A stretch of DNA of 64,000 bases from Streptomyces sp. WMMB 322 (lineage in GTDB: Bacteria > Actinomycetota > Actinomycetes > Streptomycetales > Streptomycetaceae): contig NZ_FMHI01000004.1 of assembly GCF_900090145.1 (NCBI RefSeq), positions 310,001 to 374,000 of the forward strand, given 5' to 3'. Under the pieces are notes generated by a model that did no database searches, was not told where the DNA came from, and saw only the letters and a program-made list of their open reading frames with translations. This document shows, one piece after another, positions 29,020-37,984 of this stretch (position 1 is its first letter; each line of letters begins with the position of its first letter). The translations under genes and the position numbers were made by a program.

Positions 29020-30468
29020 TCAGCGCACGGTGCCCTCCGGCCACAGCGCCGGGTCGGGTGCGCACCGCACCCGCAGCTCGCCCCCGTCCAGCGACGCACC
29101 CACGACCCGGCACCTGCGCAGCGCGGAGGGAAGCGGGAAGACGCGCCGGTACGGGCCGACGCCGAGAATCAACTCGTCCCCTCGCCGCACGAGTTCGAGC
29201 TCCTCCTTGCGGACCGAGGGCAGAGCCAGCCGCCACACCAGAAGGCCGTCCCGGGCCAGGTGGTCCTCGACGGCTCCGTCCGCCGCCGCTCCCGCGACAC
29301 CGGCCGCTCCTGCCGCTCCTGCCGCGCTCCAAGCCGGCTCGCCCGCAGGGGAGTTCTCCGTGACGAGGCGCAGCAAGTCGTCCGCACCGCGCGGTTCCCG
29401 CCCCAGATGGGGCAGTTCGCGGAGCGGGACACCCTCCCGCCCCAACTCCTCACGCCACTCCCGGAGCACCGTCTGCTGCTGCCCGGACAGCGAGGCCGTC
29501 CAGGGTTCCGGACTGCCCGGCGGGACGACCCTGTTGGCGACGACCACCCGCAACGGCAGGCCGTACAGCCCCAGTCCGGCACGGCCGAGCCGTACGGCCT
29601 CGGCGGCCAGTGGACCGGGTTCCGCGACGAGGCAAGCGGCGGTCCCTTCGGACTCCAGCAGGCCCTGTACATCGGCGAGTTCGCCGTCCCAGCGGGCAGC
29701 GGCGGCGTAGAGCGCCTCGGTCGGCACGGGTACGCCCACGAGCTGTGCGAGCGCGGGCCGCAGGGCGCGCGCGGCCTGCCGCTCCGCGGGCAGGAGCCTG
29801 CGCAGCCAGCGGCGCAGCTGGGCGGGCAGCGCCAGGACGCGCAGCGCGGCCGGGGTGTGCGGAAGGTCGACGACGAGGGTGTCCCACTCTCCCGTGCCGT
29901 GTGCGGCCCGCAGGGTGCTCAGCAGCGCGAACTCTCCGGCGCCGGGGAGTTCGGTCACCTCGTCCTCGTCCAGCGGGTCCGAGCCCAGCAGATCCAGTAC
30001 CTTGCGGCCCCGCTCCTGGAGGGCGACGGCCGCGGCGCGGAAGTGCCCGGCCGAGTCGGTGCGGGCGACGTGCAGCAGCCCGTCCGTCCCGGGCACGGCC
30101 GCACCAGCGGTGCCGGCGGCCCCCGTGGCCCCCTCCGTCACGCCGAGCACGGCTTCCAGGGTCGCGGGCGTCTCGCCGCTCAGCAGCAGCGTCCGGTGCC
30201 CCCCGCGGGCCTCGGCGACGGCGATCGCGGCGGCGGCTGTCGTGCGCCCGGCGCCTCCCGCCCCGGTGACCAGCAGCGTCCGCGGCCCCGGCCCGGCTGT
30301 GCCGCCGGGCTCCGGCGCGCGCCGCGTGGCGGGGCGCTCCGCCGGTGCGTCCCGGTCCTCCGGTACGTCCCGGTCCTCCGGAGCCGCCCGTGGTCCCGGT
30401 ACGTGCCGGCCTCCTCCACAGACTGCGTCGTGGGTGAGACCCCCATCCCCGGGCCCGGGCACCGTCAC
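29020..30468 (-). CDS. ArsA/MinD-like ATPase with an atypical P-loop
   Basis: The 482-residue protein has the layout of ArsA-type ATPases: an N-terminal Pro/Asp/Glu-rich tail, a P-loop strand RTLLVTGAGGAGRTTAAAA near residue 62, WDTLVVDLPHTPAALRVL near residue 190, VVANRVVPPGS near residue 312 and a C-terminal domain with WRLALPSV and CRVVGASLDG resembling the chaperone-type ArsA C-terminal fold. The loop reads GAGGAGRTT where ArsA/MinD ATPases have KGGVGKT, so both lysines are lost. I chose the GTG at 30468, one base after the upstream stop; earlier GTGs overlap that gene. No arsenic genes are nearby. Its role is unknown. Confidence 0.75.
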   Translation of the reverse strand: MTVPGPGDGGLTHDAVCGGGRHVPGPRAAPEDRDVPEDRDAPAERPATRRAPEPGGTAGPGPRTLLVTGAGGAGRTTAAAAIAVAEARGGHRTLLLSGETPATLEAVLGVTEGATGAAGTAGAAVPGTDGLLHVARTDSAGHFRAAAVALQERGRKVLDLLGSDPLDEDEVTELPGAGEFALLSTLRAAHGTGEWDTLVVDLPHTPAALRVLALPAQLRRWLRRLLPAERQAARALRPALAQLVGVPVPTEALYAAAARWDGELADVQGLLESEGTAACLVAEPGPLAAEAVRLGRAGLGLYGLPLRVVVANRVVPPGSPEPWTASLSGQQQTVLREWREELGREGVPLRELPHLGREPRGADDLLRLVTENSPAGEPAWSAAGAAGAAGVAGAAADGAVEDHLARDGLLVWRLALPSVRKEELELVRRGDELILGVGPYRRVFPLPSALRRCRVVGASLDGGELRVRCAPDPALWPEGTVR

Positions 30469-30469
30469 G

Positions 30470-30946
30470 TCAGCCTTTGGCGGCGTCCGCGCCCTGACCG
30501 GCACCACCGCCCGACTCGACGCGCTTCTTCAGGCCGGACAGCGCGCGGTCGATGATGACCTTCTCGGCCTTGCGCTTGATCATCCCGAGCATCGGGATCT
30601 TGACGTCGACGGTCAACTGGTAGGTGACCTCGGTGCGTTCGCCGCCCGCCACCGGAACCAGCCTGTAGACACCGTCCAGTTCGCGCAGCATCTGGGACTT
30701 CACCAGCGACCAGCGGACCTCGTTCTCGCCGATCCACTCGTAGGCCAGGGTGTGTTCGTCCTTGATGGCGCCCGCGTCCAGGAGCAGCCGCACCTGTTCG
30801 GCCCGTCCCTGCGAGTCCCGCGAGAGGACCTCGGCCTCCTTCACCTCGCCGGTCCACTCCGGGTAGCGGGCGAAGTCGGCGATCACTCCCATCACCGCTG
30901 CGGGCGCCGCATCGATCGTGATGTCCGAACTCGTGTGTTCCGCCAT
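30470..30946 (-). CDS. SRPBCC-fold (polyketide cyclase/START-like) protein
   Basis: The 158-residue product starts with the typical first strand and helix IDAAPAAVMGVIADFARYPEW and continues with an alternating beta pattern (RAEQVRLLLDAG, LAYEWIGENEVRWSL, RTEVTYQLTVDVKIP), then a long C-terminal helix LGMIKRKAEKVIIDRALSGLKKRVE. This is the START/Bet v 1-like fold that binds hydrophobic ligands such as lipids or quinones. No catalytic residues can be assigned. It is followed after one base by the ArsA-like gene, suggesting a two-gene unit. Confidence 0.85.
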   Translation of the reverse strand: MAEHTSSDITIDAAPAAVMGVIADFARYPEWTGEVKEAEVLSRDSQGRAEQVRLLLDAGAIKDEHTLAYEWIGENEVRWSLVKSQMLRELDGVYRLVPVAGGERTEVTYQLTVDVKIPMLGMIKRKAEKVIIDRALSGLKKRVESGGGAGQGADAAKG

Positions 30947-31062
30947 CGCCGTGGCTCCTCCAAGTGCTGCGCGCGGCCCCCGATTGCCGCTGGCAGGCTA
31001 CCGCGCGTGTCCGGTGCGCGGCCTGCCGCCCTCTCCGGCGGGCGACGGGGCCGCGGACGGCC

Positions 31063-31824
31063 TCACCACTCCAGCACCCAGGGCTTGCCGGTGGCGTTGA
31101 AGTGCCCCACGTTCACGCACTCCGTCGGCCCGATCCGCATCCTCTGCACCAGCGGCTGGTGCACGTGCCCGAAGAGGTGGAAGCGCGGCCGTGCGGAGCG
31201 GACCGCCCGCAGCAGCGCCTCGCTGCCGCGTTCGAAGCGCCGGGCGACCGTGTCGTAGCACAACTCCGGTACCTCGGGAGGGATGTGGGAGCACAGCACA
31301 TCCACCTCGCCGAGCGCCTCGACCTTCGCCGCGTAGGTCTCGTCGTCGATCTCGTACGGGGTGCGCATGGGCGTGCGGAGCCCGCCGCCCACGAACCCGA
31401 AGCGCAGCCCGCCGATGACGGCGGTCTCGCCGTCCAGCACGGTCACGCCCTCTCCCGCGTACTCCGGCCACAGGGGCGGCACGTCGACGTTGCCGTAGGT
31501 CGCGTACGTGGGCGAGGGCAGCGCTGCGAACAGTTCGGCGTACTGCTTGCGGACGGCTCGCTCGGTCGCCTCGGCCCTGTCGACGCCCGCCCAGAGCTTC
31601 TTCGAGAACTCGCGCGCCTCGGCGAAGCGGCGCGCGGTGCGCAACTCCACGATGTGGTCGGCGTTTTCGACTCCGAACAGCTCCGGGAAGATGCCGCGGG
31701 AGTGGTCGGCGTAGTCGAGGAAGAGGACGAGATCTCCCAGGCAGACGAGCGCGTCGGCGCCGTCGCCCGCCGTCGCGAGGTCGCGGCTGTTGCCGTGCAC
31801 GTCGCTCACTACGTGGACTCGCAT
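31063..31824 (-). CDS. Calcineurin-like metallophosphoesterase
   Basis: The 253-residue protein has the ordered metal-ligand motifs of the family: MRVHVVSDVHGN at the start (DxH), ALVCLGDLV near residue 26 (GD), YGNVDVPP near residue 105 (GNxD-like), CSHIPPE near residue 172 and FHLFGHVHQP near residue 215 (GHxH). It should hydrolyse phosphomonoesters or diesters using two metals; the substrate is not clear. The ATG at 31824 follows AGGGTG; a GTG two codons upstream is an alternative. It lies about 116 bases ahead of the SRPBCC gene on the same strand. Confidence 0.87.
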   Translation of the reverse strand: MRVHVVSDVHGNSRDLATAGDGADALVCLGDLVLFLDYADHSRGIFPELFGVENADHIVELRTARRFAEAREFSKKLWAGVDRAEATERAVRKQYAELFAALPSPTYATYGNVDVPPLWPEYAGEGVTVLDGETAVIGGLRFGFVGGGLRTPMRTPYEIDDETYAAKVEALGEVDVLCSHIPPEVPELCYDTVARRFERGSEALLRAVRSARPRFHLFGHVHQPLVQRMRIGPTECVNVGHFNATGKPWVLEW

Positions 31825-32109
31825 GAGCACACCCTAGAGCGGAGACGCCCCGGCGCGGCACCCCTGCCCCGGCCCCGCCCCACCTGCGGTTACTTCCCTC
31901 TCACCGCGTGCGTGGACTACGCTTTCGCCGATACGCCCGGGCCGTGTGACGCATCAGACATCTCAGGTTCACCCCTACCCCGCGGACCCTACTGATGGGT
32001 AACGTCCGGGTCGTCATTGATCCGGGTCCTCCCACGGCCTTCGGATCCGAGCCATCGGAGGCCGCCCCCCTACGGCCGCCGTCCTCCGTCGCGACGAGGA
32101 GCAGCAGTC

Positions 32110-33966
32110 TTGCGCGAGTTCAGCCTTCCGGCCCTTTACGAGGTGCCGGCCGACGGCAACCTGACGGATCTCATCCGCCGCAACGCGGCCCAGCATCCCG
32201 AAGTCGCCGTCGTCGCTCGCAAGCAGGGAGGAGAGTGGGCCGACGTCAGCGCCGCCGACTTCCTGGCCGAAGTGCAGGCTGCCGCAAAGGGATTGATCGC
32301 ATCCGGGGTCCAGCCCGGCGACCGCGTGGCCCTGATGTCCCGCACGCGCTACGAGTGGACGCTGTTCGACTTCGCGATCTGGAGCGCCGGCGCCGTCACC
32401 GTGCCGGTCTACGAGACGAGTTCGCCGGAGCAGATCGCCTGGATCCTCGGCGACTCGGGCTCCGTCGCGTGCCTCGTCGAGACCGCCGAGCACAGCCGCG
32501 CGGTGGAGTCCGTACGGGACCGGCTGCCCGCCCTGACCCGTGTCTGGCAGATCGAACCGCAGGCGGCCTCCGCCGGTTCGGCCAAGGCAGGTCCGGACGC
32601 CGTTGCTTCGGAAGCGGTCCGTTCGGGAGCGGTCGAGCAGCTCACGGCGGCCGGCGCCGACGTGGACGACGCGACCGTCGAGGCCCGCTCCTCCACCGCG
32701 CGCGCCGACTCCCCCGCGACCATCGTCTACACCTCCGGCACGACCGGCCGCCCGAAGGGCTGCGTGCTCACCCACCGCAGCTTCTTCGCCGAGTGCGGCA
32801 ACGTCGTGGAGCGGCTGCGCCCCATGTTCCGCACGGGAGAGTCCTCCGTCCTGCTCTTCCTCCCCGTCGCCCACGTCTTCGGACGTCTCGTGCAGGTGGC
32901 GGCCGTCATGGCTCCGATCAAGCTCGGCCACGTCTCCGACGTGAAGGCGCTGACGGACGAACTGGCCGCGTTCCGGCCGACGATGATCCTCGGCGTGCCG
33001 CGCGTCTTCGAGAAGGTCTTCAACTCCGCGCGGGCGAAGGCCCGGGCGAGCGGCAAGGGCAAGATCTTCGACAAGGCCGCCGAGACCGCGACGGAATACA
33101 GCCGCGCCCTGGAGGACCCCTCGGGCCCCTCACTCCAACTGAAACTGCGCCACAAGCTGTTCGACATCCTCGTCTACAGCAAGCTGCGCGCGGTGCTCGG
33201 CGGTCTCGCCACCCACGCGATCTCGGGCGGCGCGCCCCTGGGCGAACGGCTCGGGCACTTCTACCGCGGCATCGGCTTCACCGTGCTGGAGGGTTACGGC
33301 CTCACGGAGTCCTGCGCCGCGACGGCCTTCAACCCCTACGACCGCCAGAAGATCGGCACGGTCGGCCAGCCGCTGCCCGGTTCAGTCGTGCGCATCGCGG
33401 ACGACGGAGAGGTGATGCTGCACGGCGAACACCTCTTCACCGGCTACTGGAACAACGAGCAGGCCACCCAAGAGGCGCTGTCCGACGGCTGGTTCCACAC
33501 CGGCGACCTGGGCACCCTCGACGCGGACGGCTATCTCGCCATCACCGGGCGGAAGAAGGAGATCCTGGTGACCGCGGGCGGCAAGAACATCGCACCGTCG
33601 GTCATCGAGGACGGCATCCGCGGGCACGCGCTCGTCGCCGAGTGCATGGTGGTCGGCGACGGCCGCCCCTTCGTCGGCGCGCTCCTGACCGTCGACGAGG
33701 AGTTCCTGCCGCGGTGGGCCGAGGAGCGGGGCAAGTCGGGGCTCGCGCACGAGCAACTGCTGCACGACGAGGAGCTGCTGGCCGAGCTCCAGCGCGCCGT
33801 CGACGACGGCAACGCCCTGGTCTCGCGCGCGGAGTCGGTGCGCAAGTTCCATGTGCTGAACACCCAGTTCACGGAGGAGTCCGGGCACATCACTCCCTCG
33901 CTGAAGCTCAAGCGGGGAGTGGTGGCGAAGGACTTCGCCGACGAGATCGACTCGCTGTACGTCTGA
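32110..33966 (+). CDS. Long-chain fatty acid-CoA ligase (AMP-forming)
   Basis: The 618-residue enzyme activates fatty acids as acyl-AMP and transfers them to CoA. It has the AMP-binding motif IVYTSGTTGRPKGC near residue 203, LLFLPVAHVFGR, MILGVPRVFEKVF, ISGGAPLGERLGHF, the EGYGLTESCA motif near residue 392, WFHTGDLGTLDADGYL and the ITGRKKEILVTAGGKNIAP segment with the catalytic Lys region near residue 490. The TTG start at 32110 is inferred from GAGGAG eight bases upstream and from homologues that begin MREFSLPALYEVP; ATGs farther upstream give an unrelated basic sequence. It converges with the GT4 gene. Confidence 0.9.
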   Translation: MREFSLPALYEVPADGNLTDLIRRNAAQHPEVAVVARKQGGEWADVSAADFLAEVQAAAKGLIASGVQPGDRVALMSRTRYEWTLFDFAIWSAGAVTVPVYETSSPEQIAWILGDSGSVACLVETAEHSRAVESVRDRLPALTRVWQIEPQAASAGSAKAGPDAVASEAVRSGAVEQLTAAGADVDDATVEARSSTARADSPATIVYTSGTTGRPKGCVLTHRSFFAECGNVVERLRPMFRTGESSVLLFLPVAHVFGRLVQVAAVMAPIKLGHVSDVKALTDELAAFRPTMILGVPRVFEKVFNSARAKARASGKGKIFDKAAETATEYSRALEDPSGPSLQLKLRHKLFDILVYSKLRAVLGGLATHAISGGAPLGERLGHFYRGIGFTVLEGYGLTESCAATAFNPYDRQKIGTVGQPLPGSVVRIADDGEVMLHGEHLFTGYWNNEQATQEALSDGWFHTGDLGTLDADGYLAITGRKKEILVTAGGKNIAPSVIEDGIRGHALVAECMVVGDGRPFVGALLTVDEEFLPRWAEERGKSGLAHEQLLHDEELLAELQRAVDDGNALVSRAESVRKFHVLNTQFTEESGHITPSLKLKRGVVAKDFADEIDSLYV

Positions 33967-34032
33967 GTGGCCGGAGGCGGAGCGGGGGCCGCGGCCCGCA
34001 GAGCGGCCGGCCCCGCAGCCTCACGGCCCGTA

Positions 34033-35202
34033 TCACAGAAGCGTCTTGAGCTGTTCCGCGAGCAGGTCCCAGCGCCAGCGTTCGAGGACCCACTCGCGGC
34101 CCTTCTTCCCCATGCGCGCGCGCAGTTCGGGATCATCCAGCAGCGCGCTGACCCGCTCGGCGGTCTGCTCGGGTGCTCCCCCCGGGCCTCGCGGCCCGGA
34201 GGTGCCCCCGGACACGACCCAGCCCGTCTCCCCCTCCAGGACGGCATCGGGTGCGCCGCCCGAGTCGCCCGCGACGACGGGCAGGCCTGTCGCCGAGGCC
34301 TCCAGGTAGACGATGCCGAGGCCCTCCACGTCCAGCCCGCCGCGGCGGGTGCGGCACGGCATCGCGAAGACGTCGCCCGCGCCGTAGTGCGCCGGGAGCT
34401 CCTCCCACGGGACGGCACCTGTGAAGCGCACGGAGCGCTCCACGCCCGTCGCCGCCGCCAGCTTCTCCAGGTCACGCCTGTAGGGGCCGCCGCCGACCAC
34501 CAGCAGTACGGCGTCCGGATGTGCGGCCAGGATCCGCGGCATCGCCCGGATCAGGGTGTCCTGCCCCTTGCGCGGCACCAGCCGCGAGACGCACACCACC
34601 ACCGGCCGGCCGCTCAGACCGAGCCGCTCGCGCACCGCGTCGCCGCCGGAGCCCGGGTGGAAGCTCTTCTCGTCGACGCCGGGCGGCAGTTGGACCATCC
34701 GGGCGGCCGCCTGCGGGCCGATGGCACGCGCGATCCTCGACCGCGTGTACTCGCCGAGATACGTGAGGGTGTCCGTGCCCGCGCCGATACGGCGCAACAG
34801 CTGCCTCGCAACGGGAAGTTGGGCCCAGGCGGCCTCGTGCCCGTGCGTGGTGGCCACAAGCCGCCGGGCCCCCGCACGCCGAAGCGCCGGCGCCATCAGG
34901 CCGAGCGGCGCCGCCGCACCGAACCACACCGATTCGCAGCGGTGTTCGCGCAGCAGCTCCACCGCACGCCGCGTCACGCGGGGCGTGGGCAGCAGCATCG
35001 TGCTGCGGTCGCGCACGACGGTGAACGGCTGCTGCGCGTCGAACCCGGCGGTCTCCTCCGCGCCCTCACGGGTCCGGTTGAAGGTGGAGGCGTAGACGAC
35101 GACCCGGGAGGGTTCCAGACGCAGCGCCATGCTGTGCAGGAACGCCTGGATGCCGCCGGGCCGCGGCGGGAAGTCGTTGGTGACGATCAAGGTCTTGTGC
35201 AT
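34033..35202 (-). CDS. GT4-family glycosyltransferase, PimB-like
   Basis: The 389-residue GT-B enzyme starts TLIVTNDFPPRPGGIQAFLH, the nucleotide-sugar glycosyltransferase signature of the PimB/PimC group, and has TTHGHEAAWAQLP near residue 119, LPPGVDEKSFHPG near residue 174, VVCVSRLVPRKGQDTLI near residue 202, the GGGPYR loop, and EGLGIVYLEASATGLPVVAG with the EX7E motif near residue 300. In related actinobacteria such enzymes add mannose from GDP-mannose to phosphatidylinositol mannosides. Substrate assignment here is by family resemblance only. An acyltransferase-like lipid context exists with the nearby CoA ligase and GT87 gene. Confidence 0.87.
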   Translation of the reverse strand: MHKTLIVTNDFPPRPGGIQAFLHSMALRLEPSRVVVYASTFNRTREGAEETAGFDAQQPFTVVRDRSTMLLPTPRVTRRAVELLREHRCESVWFGAAAPLGLMAPALRRAGARRLVATTHGHEAAWAQLPVARQLLRRIGAGTDTLTYLGEYTRSRIARAIGPQAAARMVQLPPGVDEKSFHPGSGGDAVRERLGLSGRPVVVCVSRLVPRKGQDTLIRAMPRILAAHPDAVLLVVGGGPYRRDLEKLAAATGVERSVRFTGAVPWEELPAHYGAGDVFAMPCRTRRGGLDVEGLGIVYLEASATGLPVVAGDSGGAPDAVLEGETGWVVSGGTSGPRGPGGAPEQTAERVSALLDDPELRARMGKKGREWVLERWRWDLLAEQLKTLL

Positions 35203-35372
35203 CGCGCCCCCGACAGTACCGTCCGGGTGACCGGCACCGCCCCGTCACCTGCCCTTCGTCACCACGGCCGGCGAGGACGGGCATGATGTCGCGGGCGGCG
35301 GGGCGAGCGAGCGGGGGGACAACCGACGGGGAGCCGGACCGGACCCGGCACGCAGAAGACGGCAAGGTGGGT

Positions 35373-36719
35373 ATGACCGACAGCACAGCGGCGCCGGCAC
35401 CGCGCGAGGCGGAGGCCGGAGCGCCGCGGGACGAGAGCGGCCGGCGCGGCACGAAGCGCGGCAGCCACAGGCGCCGCGGCTCCCGCCTCCGGTCCGCCGC
35501 ACCCGTCGTCGCTGTCTGGGCGGTCACCCGCGCGGCACTGCTCCTGTGCGTCTTCAAGGTCGTCACTCTGCCCGGCCCGGACTTCACCAACGACGTGAAC
35601 GTCATCTACCGGGGCTGGTACGAAGTGCTGAGGTCGGGGGTGTTCCCGGAGAACGACGTCACCTGGCAGTACCCGCCGGCGGCGGCGCTGGCGATCCTCT
35701 CCCCCGCGCTGCTGTCCTTCCTCGACTACGCCTCGGCCTTCTATCTGCTGGCTCTCGCCGCCGACGCCGTCACCTTCGGTCTGCTCCTGCGGACCTCGGC
35801 ACGCCCCGGCAGGAGCCGCGCGGGCGTGTGGAGCTGGGTCGCGGGCGTGGCCCTGCTGGGACCGACCGCGTACGCGCGCTACGACCTGATGGTCACCGCC
35901 GTCGCCGTCGGGGCGCTGCTCGCCGGTGCCAGGCATCCCCGTGCGGCCGGAGCCCTCGCGGCGTTCGGCGCGCTGGTGAAGGTCTGGCCCGCGCTGCTGC
36001 TCCTCGGCACGCCCCGCGGACGGCGGACACGCACCGCGTGGACTGCCGCCCTGATCACGGGAGTTGCGGTGGCGGGTCTCTTCGCCGCGACGATGCCGGG
36101 GGCGTTCGCCTTCCTCGAGTTCCAGCAGGACAGGGGCACCGAGGTGGAGTCTCTGGGTGCTCTGGCCCTCCACGTGGCCCGTCAGTTCGGCTGGGAGGGG
36201 CAGGTCCTGCTCAACTACGGCTCGATGGAGTTCGTCGGCCCGTACGTGCACCTCGTCAGCGACGCCGCGCTGGTGCTGACGCTCTTCGCCTTCGCCTGGC
36301 TGCTGACGTGGCGGCTGCGGGCCGTGGAGTGGACGTCCTCGACCCCCGCGGACGCCGCGCTCACCGCGGTGCTCCTCTTCGTCACCACCAGCCGTGTCAT
36401 CAGCCCCCAGTACATGATCTGGCTCGTGGGCGTCGCCGCCGTCTGCCTGACGCTGCGTGCAGGCTGTCAGGGGCTTCCCGCGGTGCTCGTGCTGGGAGCC
36501 ACGGCGGTGACACTGCTGGAGTTCCCGCTCGGCTTCGCCCACGTCGTGGCCAGCGACTGGCTGGGCCTTGTACTGATGGCCGTGCGGAACGGCCTGCTCG
36601 TAGCGGCGTCGCTGCTTGCGTGCGTGCGGCTGTGGCGCTCGACGAGACCGGCCGTCGACGGGACGGCCGAGGACGTCACGACACCTCCTTCCGCACGTAC
36701 GCGCGCCACCTCTCCGTGA
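35373..36719 (+). CDS. GT87-family membrane mannosyltransferase-like protein
   Basis: The protein has about ten hydrophobic helices and the early extracytoplasmic DFTNDVNVIYRGW and YPPAAALAIL motifs typical of polyprenol-phosphate-mannose-dependent GT-C enzymes (GT87, DUF2029). ISPQYMIWLVGVAA near residue 345 is another family feature. Such enzymes add mannose or arabinose to lipids or wall polymers outside the membrane. The N terminus is Ala/Arg-rich and cytoplasmic. I prefer the ATG at 35373, which follows AAGGTGG; an ATG at 35283 would add 30 residues. Its last 44 bases overlap the end of the convergent lipoprotein gene. It diverges from the PimB-like gene, and the two may serve one glycolipid pathway. 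Confidence 0.82.
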   Translation: MTDSTAAPAPREAEAGAPRDESGRRGTKRGSHRRRGSRLRSAAPVVAVWAVTRAALLLCVFKVVTLPGPDFTNDVNVIYRGWYEVLRSGVFPENDVTWQYPPAAALAILSPALLSFLDYASAFYLLALAADAVTFGLLLRTSARPGRSRAGVWSWVAGVALLGPTAYARYDLMVTAVAVGALLAGARHPRAAGALAAFGALVKVWPALLLLGTPRGRRTRTAWTAALITGVAVAGLFAATMPGAFAFLEFQQDRGTEVESLGALALHVARQFGWEGQVLLNYGSMEFVGPYVHLVSDAALVLTLFAFAWLLTWRLRAVEWTSSTPADAALTAVLLFVTTSRVISPQYMIWLVGVAAVCLTLRAGCQGLPAVLVLGATAVTLLEFPLGFAHVVASDWLGLVLMAVRNGLLVAASLLACVRLWRSTRPAVDGTAEDVTTPPSARTRATSP

Positions 36720-37950
36720 ATTCCTCCAAGCCGATCCCCAACTCGCTGCGCATGACCTCCTCGACAGCCGCGCCCTGGCTCTTCTGGGTCGAACCGAGCC
36801 GCAGATACAGACCGAACAGCTTGTCCTTGCCCCACTCGTCCGCGATGAGCCGGCACGCGAGCCAGCCGCTCTCGTAGGCACGTCCCAGTTCTTCCGGGTC
36901 ACTGCCGAACCGGAAGTCGCGGTCCGAGGGGAGTTCGCGGGGCAGCTTCCCGGCTTCGGCCGCCCGTACGAGCTCCGCAGCGGCGTCCTCGGGCGTGCGG
37001 TCGGTCGCCTGGTAGCCGATCCAGTCGGCGATGCCCTCCGACAGCCACAGGGGCGTCGCACCGCTGGTGTGGGTGCGGCTGGCGACGTGGACCGTCTCGT
37101 GGGTGAGCACGACCTGCTGCCCGTCACCGCTCAGGTCCCCGTACGCCTCGGGGTTGACGACGATCCTGTCCGCGGCGGCCTTCGTCTGTTCCCCGGCCTC
37201 GCCGGTGGTGACAGCGGCGATGCCCTCGTAGGAGGTGGCGGGGGCGTCCAGCAGCCGGGCCATGTCCCGCAGCGACGGCGGGGCTTCGATGACGACGCGG
37301 TGCGGCCAGCTGCGCGGCCACTCCCGGTCCACCTGGGAGACCGCGGTGTCAGCCTTGCGGGCCAGTTCGTCGAGGTCTTCGCGGCTGCGGTCCGCGCCAA
37401 GCACCAGGCTGCGTTTCCCGCGTACCACGCCGACCTCGCCCTGCTCCCACAACTGCCGATCGCTGCCGGGGAGTTCGTCGCTGACGTACCACTTGCCCCC
37501 GCGCTTGGTGAACGCGAGTTTCTCGGTGACGGAGACGGGTGCCTGATCGTCGCCGCGAAGCTGGTAGCGCAGACGCACATCCGCCTGGAAGCGGCTCGGG
37601 CTCCCGCCCCCGCCGTCCTTCCCGGCCGGGCGCACGTTCCCGACGTGGTAGGACCACTGAGTCAGCGGCAGGCGGCGCAGATTCCCGAACACCTGCCGTT
37701 GCTCCGTGCGGAAGCCCTCCGCCCGCGGGTCGACGGCCGCCAAGTAGCGGCTCTCGCTGCCGTCGCGCACCGCATCGGCCTGCCGGTCCAGCAAACGCTG
37801 TGCCGAGGCACGTTCACGGCTGTCGCGGCTCGGCTCCGCGTCCGCACCGCAGCCGCTCACCCCCGCCAGCATCACGGCCGCCAGGGCCGTCCTCAGCGCG
37901 CGGCTGCCCGCGGCTCTTCCCGTCTCACACCGCTTCCCAGGTCCAAGCAC
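36676..37950 (-). CDS. Lipoprotein with a gluzincin-type metalloprotease domain
   Basis: The 424-residue product has a lipoprotein signal with the lipobox LAGVSGC (Cys near residue 34). Residues about 45-185 form a beta-rich NTF2-like region (RYLAAVDPR, WSYHVGNVRP, KWYVSDEL). The C-terminal domain carries QQVVLTHETVHVASR near residue 283, an HExxH zinc site, followed by PLWLSEGIADWIGY with the downstream Glu ligand. This is the peptidase MA-like arrangement of secreted zinc proteases. It is thus a membrane-anchored extracellular protease or a protein of that fold. Its end overlaps the convergent GT87 gene by 44 bases. It lies just downstream of the two NlpC/P60 genes. Confidence 0.84.
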   Translation of the reverse strand: MLGPGKRCETGRAAGSRALRTALAAVMLAGVSGCGADAEPSRDSRERASAQRLLDRQADAVRDGSESRYLAAVDPRAEGFRTEQRQVFGNLRRLPLTQWSYHVGNVRPAGKDGGGGSPSRFQADVRLRYQLRGDDQAPVSVTEKLAFTKRGGKWYVSDELPGSDRQLWEQGEVGVVRGKRSLVLGADRSREDLDELARKADTAVSQVDREWPRSWPHRVVIEAPPSLRDMARLLDAPATSYEGIAAVTTGEAGEQTKAAADRIVVNPEAYGDLSGDGQQVVLTHETVHVASRTHTSGATPLWLSEGIADWIGYQATDRTPEDAAAELVRAAEAGKLPRELPSDRDFRFGSDPEELGRAYESGWLACRLIADEWGKDKLFGLYLRLGSTQKSQGAAVEEVMRSELGIGLEEFTERWRAYVRKEVS

Positions 37951-37984
37951 GCGAACGATCGTACGGGCGCTCCGGGCCGCGCAC

